A stretch of DNA of 36,652 nt. Origin: an uncultured Oscillospiraceae bacterium (GTDB taxonomy: Bacteria > Bacillota > Clostridia > Oscillospirales > Acutalibacteraceae). The translations under genes and the position numbers were made by a program. Location: the NCBI GenBank assembly GCA_905193585.1, contig CAJJPG010000005.1:1-36652 (forward strand), in the 5' to 3' direction. Below, in pieces: positions 23,942-33,313 of this stretch (its first letter is position 1; each line of letters begins with the position of its first letter). The notes under the pieces were generated by a model. The model was not told where the DNA came from. It saw nothing but the letters and a program-made list of their open reading frames with translations, and did no database searches.

Positions 23942-26900
23942 TTGCGTCCATATGAAAAACTAAAGACTATCTATGAAATCGCATCCCGAATGATAGTTCG
24001 TGGTGAGGGGGCTTGGAAAGATTATCTTTCCTTTGCCGCCCGAATCCACAAATACTCTTTTGATAATGCCTTGTTGGTATATGCTCAAAACCCTGATGTA
24101 ACAACCCTTGCAAGTATTCCCCAATGGAACAAGGTAGGCAGAAATGTAAACAGAGGTTCAAAAGGTATAGCAGTTTGCGAATATGAAAACGCAAAACTAA
24201 CCCTATCGTATTTGTTCGACATTTCTCAAACCAACGGCAGAGAAATCAGGTTTTTGGATTGGCAACTTGATGATGATATGAAATCGGAAATTTCCACAAG
24301 GCTTATTCGGGCAGATGAATTGAGTGCAACCGATTTTTCCGAAACGGTTACAGCACTTGCAAGCAAGCGTGTAAATGACAACTACGAAAATTGCTTGCGT
24401 TCTATTATGGCAAATTCACAAGACCATATCTTTTCCGAACTACCGGAGGGTGGTTTAGAAGCACAGTTAGTCAGTTTGCTTACCGATAGTACCGCATACT
24501 TTGTTGGAAAGCGTTGCGGTCTTGCGGATGATGAGATTATGCTTGAGGGCGGTATGAGTACCATAAGCGACTTTAACCGCATCCCCCTTATCGCAACACT
24601 CGGCAATACAGTTACAAGCTGTGCAAAGGAAATTCTTATTGAGATGGAATTAACCATCAAAACTATAAATGCTGAAAGGACGGCTAATAATGAAAGAAAA
24701 CAATCTGAATATCAGTTACACGGAACAGAACGGAATATTGTACCCGAATCTGCAAGTATCCAACGAGCAGACAGCAGATCAGCCGTTGGGCAGATACGGC
24801 AGAATGGCGATGGAGTACCTGAAAGAAAACCACCCCAATCGCTATACAGCTTTGAAAATGGATGGCACTCTGATGGAAGTGATGCACACGGTTCAGCAGA
24901 CAGCCACCGGGAAAATCGAGGAAATGACACAGGAAATGCTCAAAAAAGAACCGATGCCCAACACCGAGGACACGATGGAACGGACACGGCACTTGAACAG
25001 CCTGAAACTGTCAGCCGAAGAAATAGTAATAAAGGAAATCGTACTGATACCGAGATAAAAACTGAAAATGTAGTAGTTACAGAGCCGCCGAAAGACGGCT
25101 CTGTTGTTGTTTCCGAGGATGATCCAAAGGCAAAAATGTCCGATGATGAAATCGTAAAGCATTATGAAACTATCCTGATGAGTACGGATGTTTACCCAAT
25201 AGAAATGCACCGCCGTTTGTATCTTATTCTCAAAGATGAACCTGATAATAGCGATTGGCAGAGCGTATCAAACGAGGTATATTCAATTTTTGCCGAATAC
25301 GGCAACCGTGAGTATCAGGGTGAGGTTTTGTATCGTACCGAACTTGTCAACAAAGACGGTATATCAATGTTTTTCGGTGACGGCTCAACCTATCTGCCTT
25401 GGATTTTCGTTGCAAACATCATAAACGCAATGATTGTGGATGGCGATTATCCCGGTGACTTTACGCAGCTTTTTGAAGAAGCCCGAAAGATATTGGAAAA
25501 GGCAGAGTATGTTGTATCGGACGAATATCTTATGACGGCGGTTCTGGAACTGCAAAAAGAAAAGATATATAACCCCACCGCTCTGCAAATTGCCGAGCAG
25601 ACCGAGGCTGTTATTATCCGTGATGCCGAGGATATTGAGGAGGAAGATTTTTCGGCGGTTGTTACGGCGGTTGAACATTCAGACGATACGGAAGATGTGT
25701 TTGCCGAGCCTGTTGAGGTACAGAAAAAGGCAGAAAGAAAGCCGAGAGCAAAACAGGATTTACCGTCACGAAATTACCGCGCCTTTGCAAAGCTCTTTCC
25801 CGATATTATTTCAGGAAAATACAGCACTTTAATGTTAAGCGCCGGAGAGAGCTTTGATCCCCTTGAAATTTATCATAAGGGCGGTAATCGTTATTCTATG
25901 GAGCATTATTGGATAAATAATGGTGATAGAATGTACGATCCGTATATGGAATTTATCATAGACCGTGAAAACCAAACCATTCAGGCTGCTTCGTATGAAA
26001 ATTCCAATGTAGGACTTGCACAGCAAGTATTTACGGACGAGGGCTATTATCCGCAACTGCAAAAGGAACTCAATTCCTTTTTAAGCAACTGGCTGAAAAA
26101 TATATCTTTTCAGGATTATTCGCCTGTAAGGGCTATTGAAATAATAAACGATGAAGAAAAGACCGTTACCTTTCCAATAGAGCCTGAAACACCGCAACTT
26201 AACTTGTTTACCGATCTAACGGACGGCGAACAGATAACAATGACGGATATATCTTCTGATGATAAGAAAAATGTTGTTACAGAAGAATCCGAAATTGACG
26301 AAAATGCAGAGTTTAAGATATTGGAAGAATGTACGGGTTCGCATCACGGACAGATTGATATGATAATGACCGCATATAAGGGCGAAATCCCTGTTGGATA
26401 TATGCAGTACAGCATTTTTGAGGATGCACCGCACATCAATAATATTGAGGTTATGCCGTCACAACGCAGACGAGGTATCGCAACAAGGCTCTTGCAGAAC
26501 TTACAGGGGCAATATCCTACTTCCGAGATTGTTTGGGGCATTATGACCGATGATGGTAAAGCCCTGCACGATGCCATAACCTATTCCTTTGACAGCGAAG
26601 ATTACGAAAGCGTTAAAAGAGGTCTTGATGAAGTAAATAAAGGTCTGGCAGAGTTCCATCAATGCATTGACGAGGGCGAAAGCCTTAACGATGATGAAAC
26701 GGCCTTTATGAATGATTTATCGGATATTCAGTACAAGTTGGAAAAGCAGCTTGAAGAATTATCGCCAACGCATACCTTTGTCAGACTTCCGAAAGCAGAA
26801 ACGGCGGTTGAACCTATAGCCGAGAAGCCCACACAAAAGCCCCAAAACTTTCGTTATTCCGAGGGTATGGAATTATACCCCACAGGCTTAAAATCGAAAT

Positions 26901-29900
26901 ACAAGGCAAATATCGAGGCAATAAAGCTATTAAAAGCTATCGAGGAAGATAGACGGCAAGCAACACCTGATGAACAGATTATACTTGCACGTTATGTTGG
27001 CTGGGGCGGTCTTGCAAATGCTTTTAATCCGAAAGCAAAGGATTGGGAGAAAGAGTATCAGGAGTTGAAACTTCTGCTTACCGATGCTGAATATAAGGCG
27101 GCTATGGATTCTACTATCACCGCATATTACACCGAGCCTGAACTGATAAAATCAATATACACCGCTTTGGATAACTTTGGGTTTGAGGGCGGTAAAAACA
27201 GAAAGTTGCTTGATCCTGCTATGGGAACAGGCAACTTTTTTAGTGTCTTGCCGGAGCATTTAAGCGATACAAAGCTGTACGGTGTTGAGATTGATAGTAT
27301 CACAGGCAGAATTGCTAAACTTTTGTACCCTAATGCGAATATTGAAAACACAGGCTACGAAACCATAAAGTATGAGGATAACACCTTTGATGTAATGATC
27401 GGTAATATCCCTTTTAACTCTATCCACATTTACGATCCGAGATATAAGGATAACGATTTTTATATTCACGATTACTTTTTTGCAAAATCTCTGGACCTTA
27501 CAAAGCCCGGCGGTATCATAGTCTTTATCACTTCAAAGGGTACAATGGATAAATACGATGATTCGGTTAGAAAGTATATCGCTTCACGTGCAGAATTTAT
27601 AGGCGCTATCCGACTTCCGAACACCGCATTTAAGGCTGTAGCCGGAACCGAGGTAACGGCAGATATTGTCTTTCTGAAAAAGCGTGAAGAACCCATTGAA
27701 GAATGGAACTTGGAAGATGAATCGTGGTTTGATGTAACAGCAAGTATGCAGACAAATTGGGTTCGGTATAATAACTATTTCATTGAGCATCCTGAAATGC
27801 TGCTTGGCGAAATGCAACACAGCAGAAAAATGTATGGCTGTGAGGACGGGACTGCATGTGTAGCCCCTGATGATTACAACTATAATCTTAACGAGAAGTT
27901 GAGGGTTGCCGTAGGTAACTTATCAGCACAGTTTTCAGCACAGCCCGACAAGGAACGTAAACCCACTCACACGGTTGCTATTGATGAAGCCCCCGAATAT
28001 GAAAATGCACCGCCCGGCATAAAAAACTTTACCTTTGTTGTTAAGGACGATAATATCTATTATTGCGAAAAAGACAAGCTGATACCACAACCCCACACAG
28101 GCAAAAAAGCCGAGAGAATTAAGGGCTTATGTAGTATCAGAACGGCATTACTTGATGTTATCAATTTGCAATCGGGACAGTATGATGAAAGCGAATTAAA
28201 GGAAAAGCAAAAGGTACTCAATGATCTTTACGATGCTTTCGTTAAAAAATACGGTGCTATCGGCAGTAATGCAAATATCCTTGTGTTCTCTGATGACGAT
28301 CAGTTTCCGCTACTTCGCTCTATTGAAAACGAGATTAAGAACCCTGACGGAACAAAGACCTTTGAAAAAGCACAGATATTTTATAAAGCAACCATACACC
28401 CCCGAACTATCCCTACCTCTGCCGATACCGCAGTAGAAGCTCTGTATATTTCCCTTAATACACGGTTGAGGGTAGATCTTCGATATATGTCGCAGCTTAC
28501 AGGAAAACAGCCCATTGATGTTATCAATGAGTTGGGCGATAGAATATTCCTTAACCCACAAAAGTATAGCGGTAATATTTTGGACGGTTGGGAAACCGCA
28601 GAGGAATATCTTTCGGGACACGTGCAGGATAAGTTGGTTTATGCCGAGTATTATGCGGAAAAAGAACCCGACCTGTTTTCACGAAATGTACGGGCATTGG
28701 AAGAAGCGCAACCCGTACCCCTTACTCCATCGGATATTAACGCTCCTGTCGGTGCGCCTTGGATACCGATTGAGTATTATCGGCAGTTTATGTATGAAAC
28801 CTTTGATACTCCGTCCGAGTACCGTTATGAGAGTGAAAGTGACAGCGAAAAAGAGTGTATTACCCTTAACTATATGGAATACACAACGGTCTGGCGAGTA
28901 TTAAATAAGTTTTATGATCGTGATTCAGTTAAGGTGTATCAAACTTTTGGTACACACCGCAAAAACGCATATGAAATCTTTGAGGACAGCCTAAATCAGC
29001 AGATAACCACCGTAAAGGACAGAGTTGAGTATATAGATGATGAGGGTAACAGAAAAGAAAAATATGTTGTAAATCCGAAAGAAACCCGTGTTGCGAGAGC
29101 AAAGCAAGCCCAAATCAAAGAAGCCTTTGCCGCTTGGCTTTGGAAAGACGCCGAGCGTAAAGAGGACTTACTGCAAATCTATAACAGCCGATTTAATACA
29201 GTTGTGCCGAGAGAATATGACGGTAGCCACCTTATATTCCCCGGTATGAGCGAAGAAATGAAACTCCGTCCCCATCAAATAAACTTTGCTGCCCGTGTTA
29301 TTTATTCAGGAACAGGACTTGCCGCCCACGAAGTAGGCGCAGGAAAAACGGCAGCCCTGATAGCCGCCGGAATGTATCTTAAAAATTTGGGTGCTATCAA
29401 AAAGCCTGTTTATGTAGTTCCGAACCCCCTTGTAGGACAATGGGCAACTGAGTTTTACCGCTTTTTCCCTAATGCTAATATCCTTGTTTCTACCGTTCAG
29501 GATTTTACGGCGCAGAACCGTAACCGCTATGTTTCCCGAATTGCGATGGGAGATTATGATGCAGTTATCCTTGCCCACAGCCAATTTGAGCGTATTCCGA
29601 TTTCTGCAAAGCGACAGATAGAGCAACTTGAAGAACAGATTGTGCAGATTTCCTATGCCGTTGGCCGTATCAAAGCAGAAAAGGGCGAAAACTGGACCGT
29701 AAAGCAGATGGTAACATTCAAGCATAATTTAGAGGAACGGTTGGAACGGCTTTCAGCGTTACAGAAAAAGGATGACCTTTTAACCTTTGAGCAGCTTGGT
29801 ATTGACTTTATGTTTGTGGACGAAGCCCATATGTTCAAAAACTGCTTTGTTTATACCAAAATGTCCCGTGTTGCTGGTATCAATACTTCATCATCGCAGA

Positions 29901-31807
29901 GAGCATTTGATATGCTCAATAAGTGTCAATATCTGCAAGAAATAAACAATGGCAGAGGTGTTGTGTTCGCAACGGGTACACCCATTTCCAACAGTATGAC
30001 GGAAATGTTTGTAATGATGCGGTATCTGGAGCCTGACGAGCTTAAAAGACAGGGCTTGTCTGACTTCGATTCTTGGGCGGCAACCTACGGCGAAGTAGTT
30101 TCCTCTTTGGAAATTACTCCTGAAGGTGGCGGTTATCGTATGCGACAGAGGTTTGCAAAGTTCCATAACCTACCCGAACTAATGCGAACCTACCGCTTGG
30201 TTGCAGATGTGCAGACGGCAGAAATGCTGAATTTACCCCGACCGGGGATTTACGGCGGTAAAAAGGAAATTATCAGCAGTACACCTACCGAGCATCAAAA
30301 GAAAATAATGGCTACCTTCATTGAACGAGCAGAAGCTATCCGAAACGGTCAAGTAAAGCCGTATGAGGATAATATGCTGAAACTCACCAATGAAGCACGG
30401 CAAATGGCGATTGATCCGCGCCTTATTGACAGGTCTGCACCTAACGATCCTAACAGTAAACTGAATATGTGCATAGACCAAATCTATAAGGTTTGGAAAG
30501 AAACCGAGGCTGACCGATTAACGCAGCTTGTGTTCTGTGATGTTTCCACCCCTGCACAAAAGCCTATTATTCAAATGGAACAAGTTGACGGCGTTTATAA
30601 GGCTATCCCGAATCAGTTTACCAATGTTTATGATGAGATTAAAAAGGTACTGATGGAAAGAGGTGTGCCTGAAAGCGAAATTGTCTTTATTCACGATGCT
30701 AAAACCGAGGTGCAACGGCAAGCAATATTTGAGAAAACCCGAAAGGGAGAAATCCGTGTATTGCTTGGCAGTACCGGAAAACTTGGTACGGGTGTTAATG
30801 TGCAAGACCGTGTAATCGCCCTGCACCACCTTGATGTGCCTTGGAAACCGTCAGATATTACGCAGCGTGACGGACGCGGATTACGGCAAGGCAATATGAA
30901 TAAGGCTATCCACATTTATCACTATATTGCCGAGGGTACTTTTGATGCTTATTTATGGCAGATTCAGGAGCAGAAACTACGCTTTATTACGCAAGTCACC
31001 ACCGCAAAGAGTATTGCACGTTCTTGTGAGGATATTGACGAAACCGTATTAACGGCGGCTCAATTCAAAGCCATAGCAACAGACAATCCGCAACTTCTTG
31101 AAAAAATGGAGCTTGAAAACCGTGTTTCCGAACTTCGTATTTTGCAGAGAAACCATCAAGACGAACAGGCAATGCTTGAGCGTAAAATTAAGTACCATTT
31201 TCCGAATGATATTGAAAACTGTAAAAGGAAGATTGAAAAGCTACAGGCAGACTTTGAAACCCTGAAAGCCACAGACGGACAGGAATTTAGTGTTATTCTG
31301 AAAGATAAGGTATTTACTGAACGCACCAAAGCCGGAGAGTTTTTGCTTGTGGTTTCAAGAGGGATTGCAGACAAGGATTTTGAAATTATGGATGTCGGTG
31401 AGTTTAGAGGTCTTAAACTGCAATTAGTGAGGGATGTGCAGAAATCTAACGGTGTTTACCTTAACATTAAGGGCAACCTTAATTATGATTTTGGCTTGGG
31501 TGATTCCGATATAGGTAACATCACAAGAATTGAAAATGCCGTTGACGGTATCTCAAACTTGCTTGCTAAAGAAAACAAAGATTTAGCCAACCTTGAAAGG
31601 CAGCTTGAAACAGCAAAGGGCGAATACGGACAGCCCTTTATTTATGAGGCGGAACTTGCGGAAAAAAGTGCAAAGCTGACCGAAATTGATACCGAGCTTG
31701 AACTTGGTAAAGGTGATGAAGATACCGTTATTGATGATAGCGAAAACGGTGATAATGAAAACTCCGAGTTTGAGCCTGTAGCGGTATCTGTCGGAGAGGA
31801 AGTATAA
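23942..31807 (+). CDS. Giant polyvalent protein: ArdC-like N-terminus, GNAT-like, N6-MTase-like and SNF2-type helicase
   Basis: A 2,621-aa mobile-element protein. Residues about 5-100 resemble the ArdC/LtrC N-terminal ssDNA-binding antirestriction domain (FDNALLVYAQNP, QWNKVGRNVNRGSKGIAV). A low-complexity linker spans 250-372. An alpha/beta domain (about 609-724) is of the type often named DUF6908. About 786-883 is GNAT-like, with NNIEVMPSQRRRGIATRLL at the acetyl-CoA loop. An N6-methyltransferase-like domain (about 976-1230) has DPAMGTGNFF and GNIPFN (1154-1159) in place of NPPY. The SF2/SNF2 helicase has Walker A GAGKT (1799-1803), DEAH (1960-1963), TGTPISNS and QRDGRGLRQ (2308-2316), then coiled coil. 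TTG 23942 follows GGAGGTG. Family knowledge suggests DNA protection on entry; function here is inferred. Confidence 0.93.
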   Translation: MRPYEKLKTIYEIASRMIVRGEGAWKDYLSFAARIHKYSFDNALLVYAQNPDVTTLASIPQWNKVGRNVNRGSKGIAVCEYENAKLTLSYLFDISQTNGREIRFLDWQLDDDMKSEISTRLIRADELSATDFSETVTALASKRVNDNYENCLRSIMANSQDHIFSELPEGGLEAQLVSLLTDSTAYFVGKRCGLADDEIMLEGGMSTISDFNRIPLIATLGNTVTSCAKEILIEMELTIKTINAERTANNERKQSEYQLHGTERNIVPESASIQRADSRSAVGQIRQNGDGVPERKPPQSLYSFENGWHSDGSDAHGSADSHRENRGNDTGNAQKRTDAQHRGHDGTDTALEQPETVSRRNSNKGNRTDTEIKTENVVVTEPPKDGSVVVSEDDPKAKMSDDEIVKHYETILMSTDVYPIEMHRRLYLILKDEPDNSDWQSVSNEVYSIFAEYGNREYQGEVLYRTELVNKDGISMFFGDGSTYLPWIFVANIINAMIVDGDYPGDFTQLFEEARKILEKAEYVVSDEYLMTAVLELQKEKIYNPTALQIAEQTEAVIIRDAEDIEEEDFSAVVTAVEHSDDTEDVFAEPVEVQKKAERKPRAKQDLPSRNYRAFAKLFPDIISGKYSTLMLSAGESFDPLEIYHKGGNRYSMEHYWINNGDRMYDPYMEFIIDRENQTIQAASYENSNVGLAQQVFTDEGYYPQLQKELNSFLSNWLKNISFQDYSPVRAIEIINDEEKTVTFPIEPETPQLNLFTDLTDGEQITMTDISSDDKKNVVTEESEIDENAEFKILEECTGSHHGQIDMIMTAYKGEIPVGYMQYSIFEDAPHINNIEVMPSQRRRGIATRLLQNLQGQYPTSEIVWGIMTDDGKALHDAITYSFDSEDYESVKRGLDEVNKGLAEFHQCIDEGESLNDDETAFMNDLSDIQYKLEKQLEELSPTHTFVRLPKAETAVEPIAEKPTQKPQNFRYSEGMELYPTGLKSKYKANIEAIKLLKAIEEDRRQATPDEQIILARYVGWGGLANAFNPKAKDWEKEYQELKLLLTDAEYKAAMDSTITAYYTEPELIKSIYTALDNFGFEGGKNRKLLDPAMGTGNFFSVLPEHLSDTKLYGVEIDSITGRIAKLLYPNANIENTGYETIKYEDNTFDVMIGNIPFNSIHIYDPRYKDNDFYIHDYFFAKSLDLTKPGGIIVFITSKGTMDKYDDSVRKYIASRAEFIGAIRLPNTAFKAVAGTEVTADIVFLKKREEPIEEWNLEDESWFDVTASMQTNWVRYNNYFIEHPEMLLGEMQHSRKMYGCEDGTACVAPDDYNYNLNEKLRVAVGNLSAQFSAQPDKERKPTHTVAIDEAPEYENAPPGIKNFTFVVKDDNIYYCEKDKLIPQPHTGKKAERIKGLCSIRTALLDVINLQSGQYDESELKEKQKVLNDLYDAFVKKYGAIGSNANILVFSDDDQFPLLRSIENEIKNPDGTKTFEKAQIFYKATIHPRTIPTSADTAVEALYISLNTRLRVDLRYMSQLTGKQPIDVINELGDRIFLNPQKYSGNILDGWETAEEYLSGHVQDKLVYAEYYAEKEPDLFSRNVRALEEAQPVPLTPSDINAPVGAPWIPIEYYRQFMYETFDTPSEYRYESESDSEKECITLNYMEYTTVWRVLNKFYDRDSVKVYQTFGTHRKNAYEIFEDSLNQQITTVKDRVEYIDDEGNRKEKYVVNPKETRVARAKQAQIKEAFAAWLWKDAERKEDLLQIYNSRFNTVVPREYDGSHLIFPGMSEEMKLRPHQINFAARVIYSGTGLAAHEVGAGKTAALIAAGMYLKNLGAIKKPVYVVPNPLVGQWATEFYRFFPNANILVSTVQDFTAQNRNRYVSRIAMGDYDAVILAHSQFERIPISAKRQIEQLEEQIVQISYAVGRIKAEKGENWTVKQMVTFKHNLEERLERLSALQKKDDLLTFEQLGIDFMFVDEAHMFKNCFVYTKMSRVAGINTSSSQRAFDMLNKCQYLQEINNGRGVVFATGTPISNSMTEMFVMMRYLEPDELKRQGLSDFDSWAATYGEVVSSLEITPEGGGYRMRQRFAKFHNLPELMRTYRLVADVQTAEMLNLPRPGIYGGKKEIISSTPTEHQKKIMATFIERAEAIRNGQVKPYEDNMLKLTNEARQMAIDPRLIDRSAPNDPNSKLNMCIDQIYKVWKETEADRLTQLVFCDVSTPAQKPIIQMEQVDGVYKAIPNQFTNVYDEIKKVLMERGVPESEIVFIHDAKTEVQRQAIFEKTRKGEIRVLLGSTGKLGTGVNVQDRVIALHHLDVPWKPSDITQRDGRGLRQGNMNKAIHIYHYIAEGTFDAYLWQIQEQKLRFITQVTTAKSIARSCEDIDETVLTAAQFKAIATDNPQLLEKMELENRVSELRILQRNHQDEQAMLERKIKYHFPNDIENCKRKIEKLQADFETLKATDGQEFSVILKDKVFTERTKAGEFLLVVSRGIADKDFEIMDVGEFRGLKLQLVRDVQKSNGVYLNIKGNLNYDFGLGDSDIGNITRIENAVDGISNLLAKENKDLANLERQLETAKGEYGQPFIYEAELAEKSAKLTEIDTELELGKGDEDTVIDDSENGDNENSEFEPVAVSVGEEV
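24690..25058 (+). CDS. tnpV: TnpV-like protein nested in another frame of the polyvalent gene
   Basis: This 122-codon ORF lies wholly inside the polyvalent gene, +1 to it. It has its own ribosome site (AAAGGA, about nine bases before ATG 24690). The product reads LNISYTEQNGILYPNL, then PLGRYGRMAMEYLKENH, then IEEMTQEMLKKE and SAEEIVIKEIVLI. This is the order and spacing I recall for the transposon-encoded TnpV family (PLGxYGRM...YLKE... and C-terminal AEEIVxKELV). TnpV's function is unknown; it travels with Clostridia transposons. In the host frame the same bases encode only a His/Arg/Asp/Gly-rich linker. Both frames may be translated. The similarity is too ordered for chance, but no alignment was run. 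Confidence 0.65.
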   Translation: MKENNLNISYTEQNGILYPNLQVSNEQTADQPLGRYGRMAMEYLKENHPNRYTALKMDGTLMEVMHTVQQTATGKIEEMTQEMLKKEPMPNTEDTMERTRHLNSLKLSAEEIVIKEIVLIPR

Positions 31808-31811
31808 CCCA

Positions 31812-31839
31812 AAGGGCGCTGGTGAAGATCAGCGCCCTT
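31812..31839 (+). terminator. Intergenic hairpin after the polyvalent gene
   Basis: A 10-bp perfect stem AAGGGCGCTG against CAGCGCCCTT with an 8-base loop, starting 4 bases after the stop. Only AATTTATT follows, so it may be a leaky terminator or an mRNA-stabilising stem that lowers or splits expression of the small genes downstream. Confidence 0.6.
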
Positions 31840-31861
31840 AATTTATTGGAGGTGATAAATT

Positions 31862-32743
31862 ATGCCAATGGTAGCAACAATGAAGCCTTACACGCTGTTT
31901 GTTGTTGATGATGATATGCCGCTTAACCCCCGTACCGATTATGATAATCTGGGTAAAATGGTCTGTTGGCATAGTAGGTACAATTTAGGTGACGAACACG
32001 ATTATGATGAGCCGAGGGATTTTTTACAGAAAAAGCTGTTTGAAATGTATTCCTCATATCCCTCATCACAATACGGAAAGCCGATTTATGATTTTATCAA
32101 GTCCGGCAAGGCCGAAACTGCAAAATTGGAATATGACAGATCGGCACACGAATGGGTGCTGTATGAAAAATGGTTTGGCGGTAATGAATGGAGCAAGTCA
32201 TCATCCTACCCTGCAAGCCTGAAAGGAAAAGAAGTACCCGATTGGTTTTTGGATGATTGTCTGTCTGCTTTGGAACACAAAGAGTTATTGCAATTATTGG
32301 AGCAATCGGGCAAGTTCGTGATATTACCGCTTTATCTTTACGATCATAGTGGTATCACGATGAATACAACAGGCTTTTCCTGTCCTTGGGATTCAGGTCA
32401 GGTTGGATGGATATATGCAGATGCAGACTGTATTAAAAAAGAATACGGAAAAGTAACCCCCGAAACCATAAACAAGGCAAGAACTGTTATGAACGGCGAG
32501 GTTGAAACCTATGACTATTACCTTACGGGACAATGCTACGGTTTTCAGTTGTTCGAGGGTGATGTGGAAACCGATAGCTGTTGGGGCTTTTTGGGTGCAA
32601 TAAGAGATATTCAAAATAGTATTAAAGACTATATGCCACAGGGTTTTGAATCCATTGTTGAAAATCTGCAATATACGGATGATAACGATTTGGATATACA
32701 CGATTATCTTGAAGAAACGGAGGAATTGGATAATGAAATATGA
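31862..32743 (+). CDS. Conserved-looking mobile-element protein of unknown function (293 aa)
   Basis: I recognise this as a type often found in Clostridia conjugative elements but know no name or activity. Notable blocks are MPLNPRTDYDNLGKMVCWHSRYNLGD, FVILPLYLYDHSGITM, FSCPWDSGQVGWIYAD and EGDVETDSCWGFLG. Two to three Cys and many Trp/Tyr suggest a compact soluble fold. No signal peptide or TM segment is present. GGAGGTGAT lies 8 bases before ATG 31862. The tail is very acidic (LEETEELDNEI). The next gene's ATG and ribosome site (CGGAGGAA) lie inside its 3' end, giving an 11-base overlap and coupling. Confidence 0.8.
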   Translation: MPMVATMKPYTLFVVDDDMPLNPRTDYDNLGKMVCWHSRYNLGDEHDYDEPRDFLQKKLFEMYSSYPSSQYGKPIYDFIKSGKAETAKLEYDRSAHEWVLYEKWFGGNEWSKSSSYPASLKGKEVPDWFLDDCLSALEHKELLQLLEQSGKFVILPLYLYDHSGITMNTTGFSCPWDSGQVGWIYADADCIKKEYGKVTPETINKARTVMNGEVETYDYYLTGQCYGFQLFEGDVETDSCWGFLGAIRDIQNSIKDYMPQGFESIVENLQYTDDNDLDIHDYLEETEELDNEI

Positions 32744-33311
32744 CGGTGAAAACGCCTATGTGCTATTTGCCTGTAATTTGCACAAAGAACGGAACAGTAT
32801 GCGAATGATAGCAGTAGCCGCCGATAAAGTAACCCTTTATGCTATTATCGGCAACGAAGTATTGCACGGCAATATGGATTATAAAGGGTATGCAAAACAA
32901 AAAGGCTTTAATCTTATGAGAGAGGATTTTAAGCGCGGCGAAATATCTTCCGCAAATTTAGATTACGGTTATATAGAAGAAACAGCCGTAATTGAACACG
33001 GATATGCCAATATGTCAAGTGAAATTGAAAAGGTTTATAACTGGCTCAATATGGAGGATTCCGAATATGAGAGCTTGGGAACAGGCGAACAGTTGAAAGG
33101 TATTCCCGATGACCGATTACGCTTGATTTTGGATAAAGCGCTTATGTCAGTTGCAAATGATTACCGAGGTGCAGAGCTTTATGAGCATTTGCACACCACA
33201 CTCGGAATGAGTGATGAAGAAATCACAAAAGCCGGATTTGACTTGCGAGAGTTTTATGCGGAATATGACTTTGATAATACAGAAGATAACGAACAAGATT
33301 TGGAGGTATAA
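32733..33311 (+). CDS. Hypothetical mobile-element protein (192 aa)
   Basis: No family recognised. A soluble protein beginning MKYDGENAYVLFACNLHKERNSMRMIAVA. It contains DKVTLYAIIGNEVLHGN, a glycine/tyrosine-rich middle (NLDYGYIEETAVIEHGYANM) and a C-terminal helical region (LTTxG-type: HTTLGMSDEEITKAGFDL). The end is acidic (DNTEDNEQDLEV). ATG 32733 is preceded by CGGAGGAA and overlaps the upstream gene by 11 bases. A longer in-frame reading from 32646 is rejected because it has no ribosome site. It belongs to a tightly packed five-gene set after the polyvalent protein, so it probably works with that protein or in DNA entry. Confidence 0.75.
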   Translation: MKYDGENAYVLFACNLHKERNSMRMIAVAADKVTLYAIIGNEVLHGNMDYKGYAKQKGFNLMREDFKRGEISSANLDYGYIEETAVIEHGYANMSSEIEKVYNWLNMEDSEYESLGTGEQLKGIPDDRLRLILDKALMSVANDYRGAELYEHLHTTLGMSDEEITKAGFDLREFYAEYDFDNTEDNEQDLEV

Positions 33312-33313
33312 AA

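Noticed and set aside
28515..28904. Second nested rightward frame in the polyvalent gene
   Set aside because: It has no ribosome site, no family resemblance and odd composition; the host frame is clearly methyltransferase-helicase coding here.
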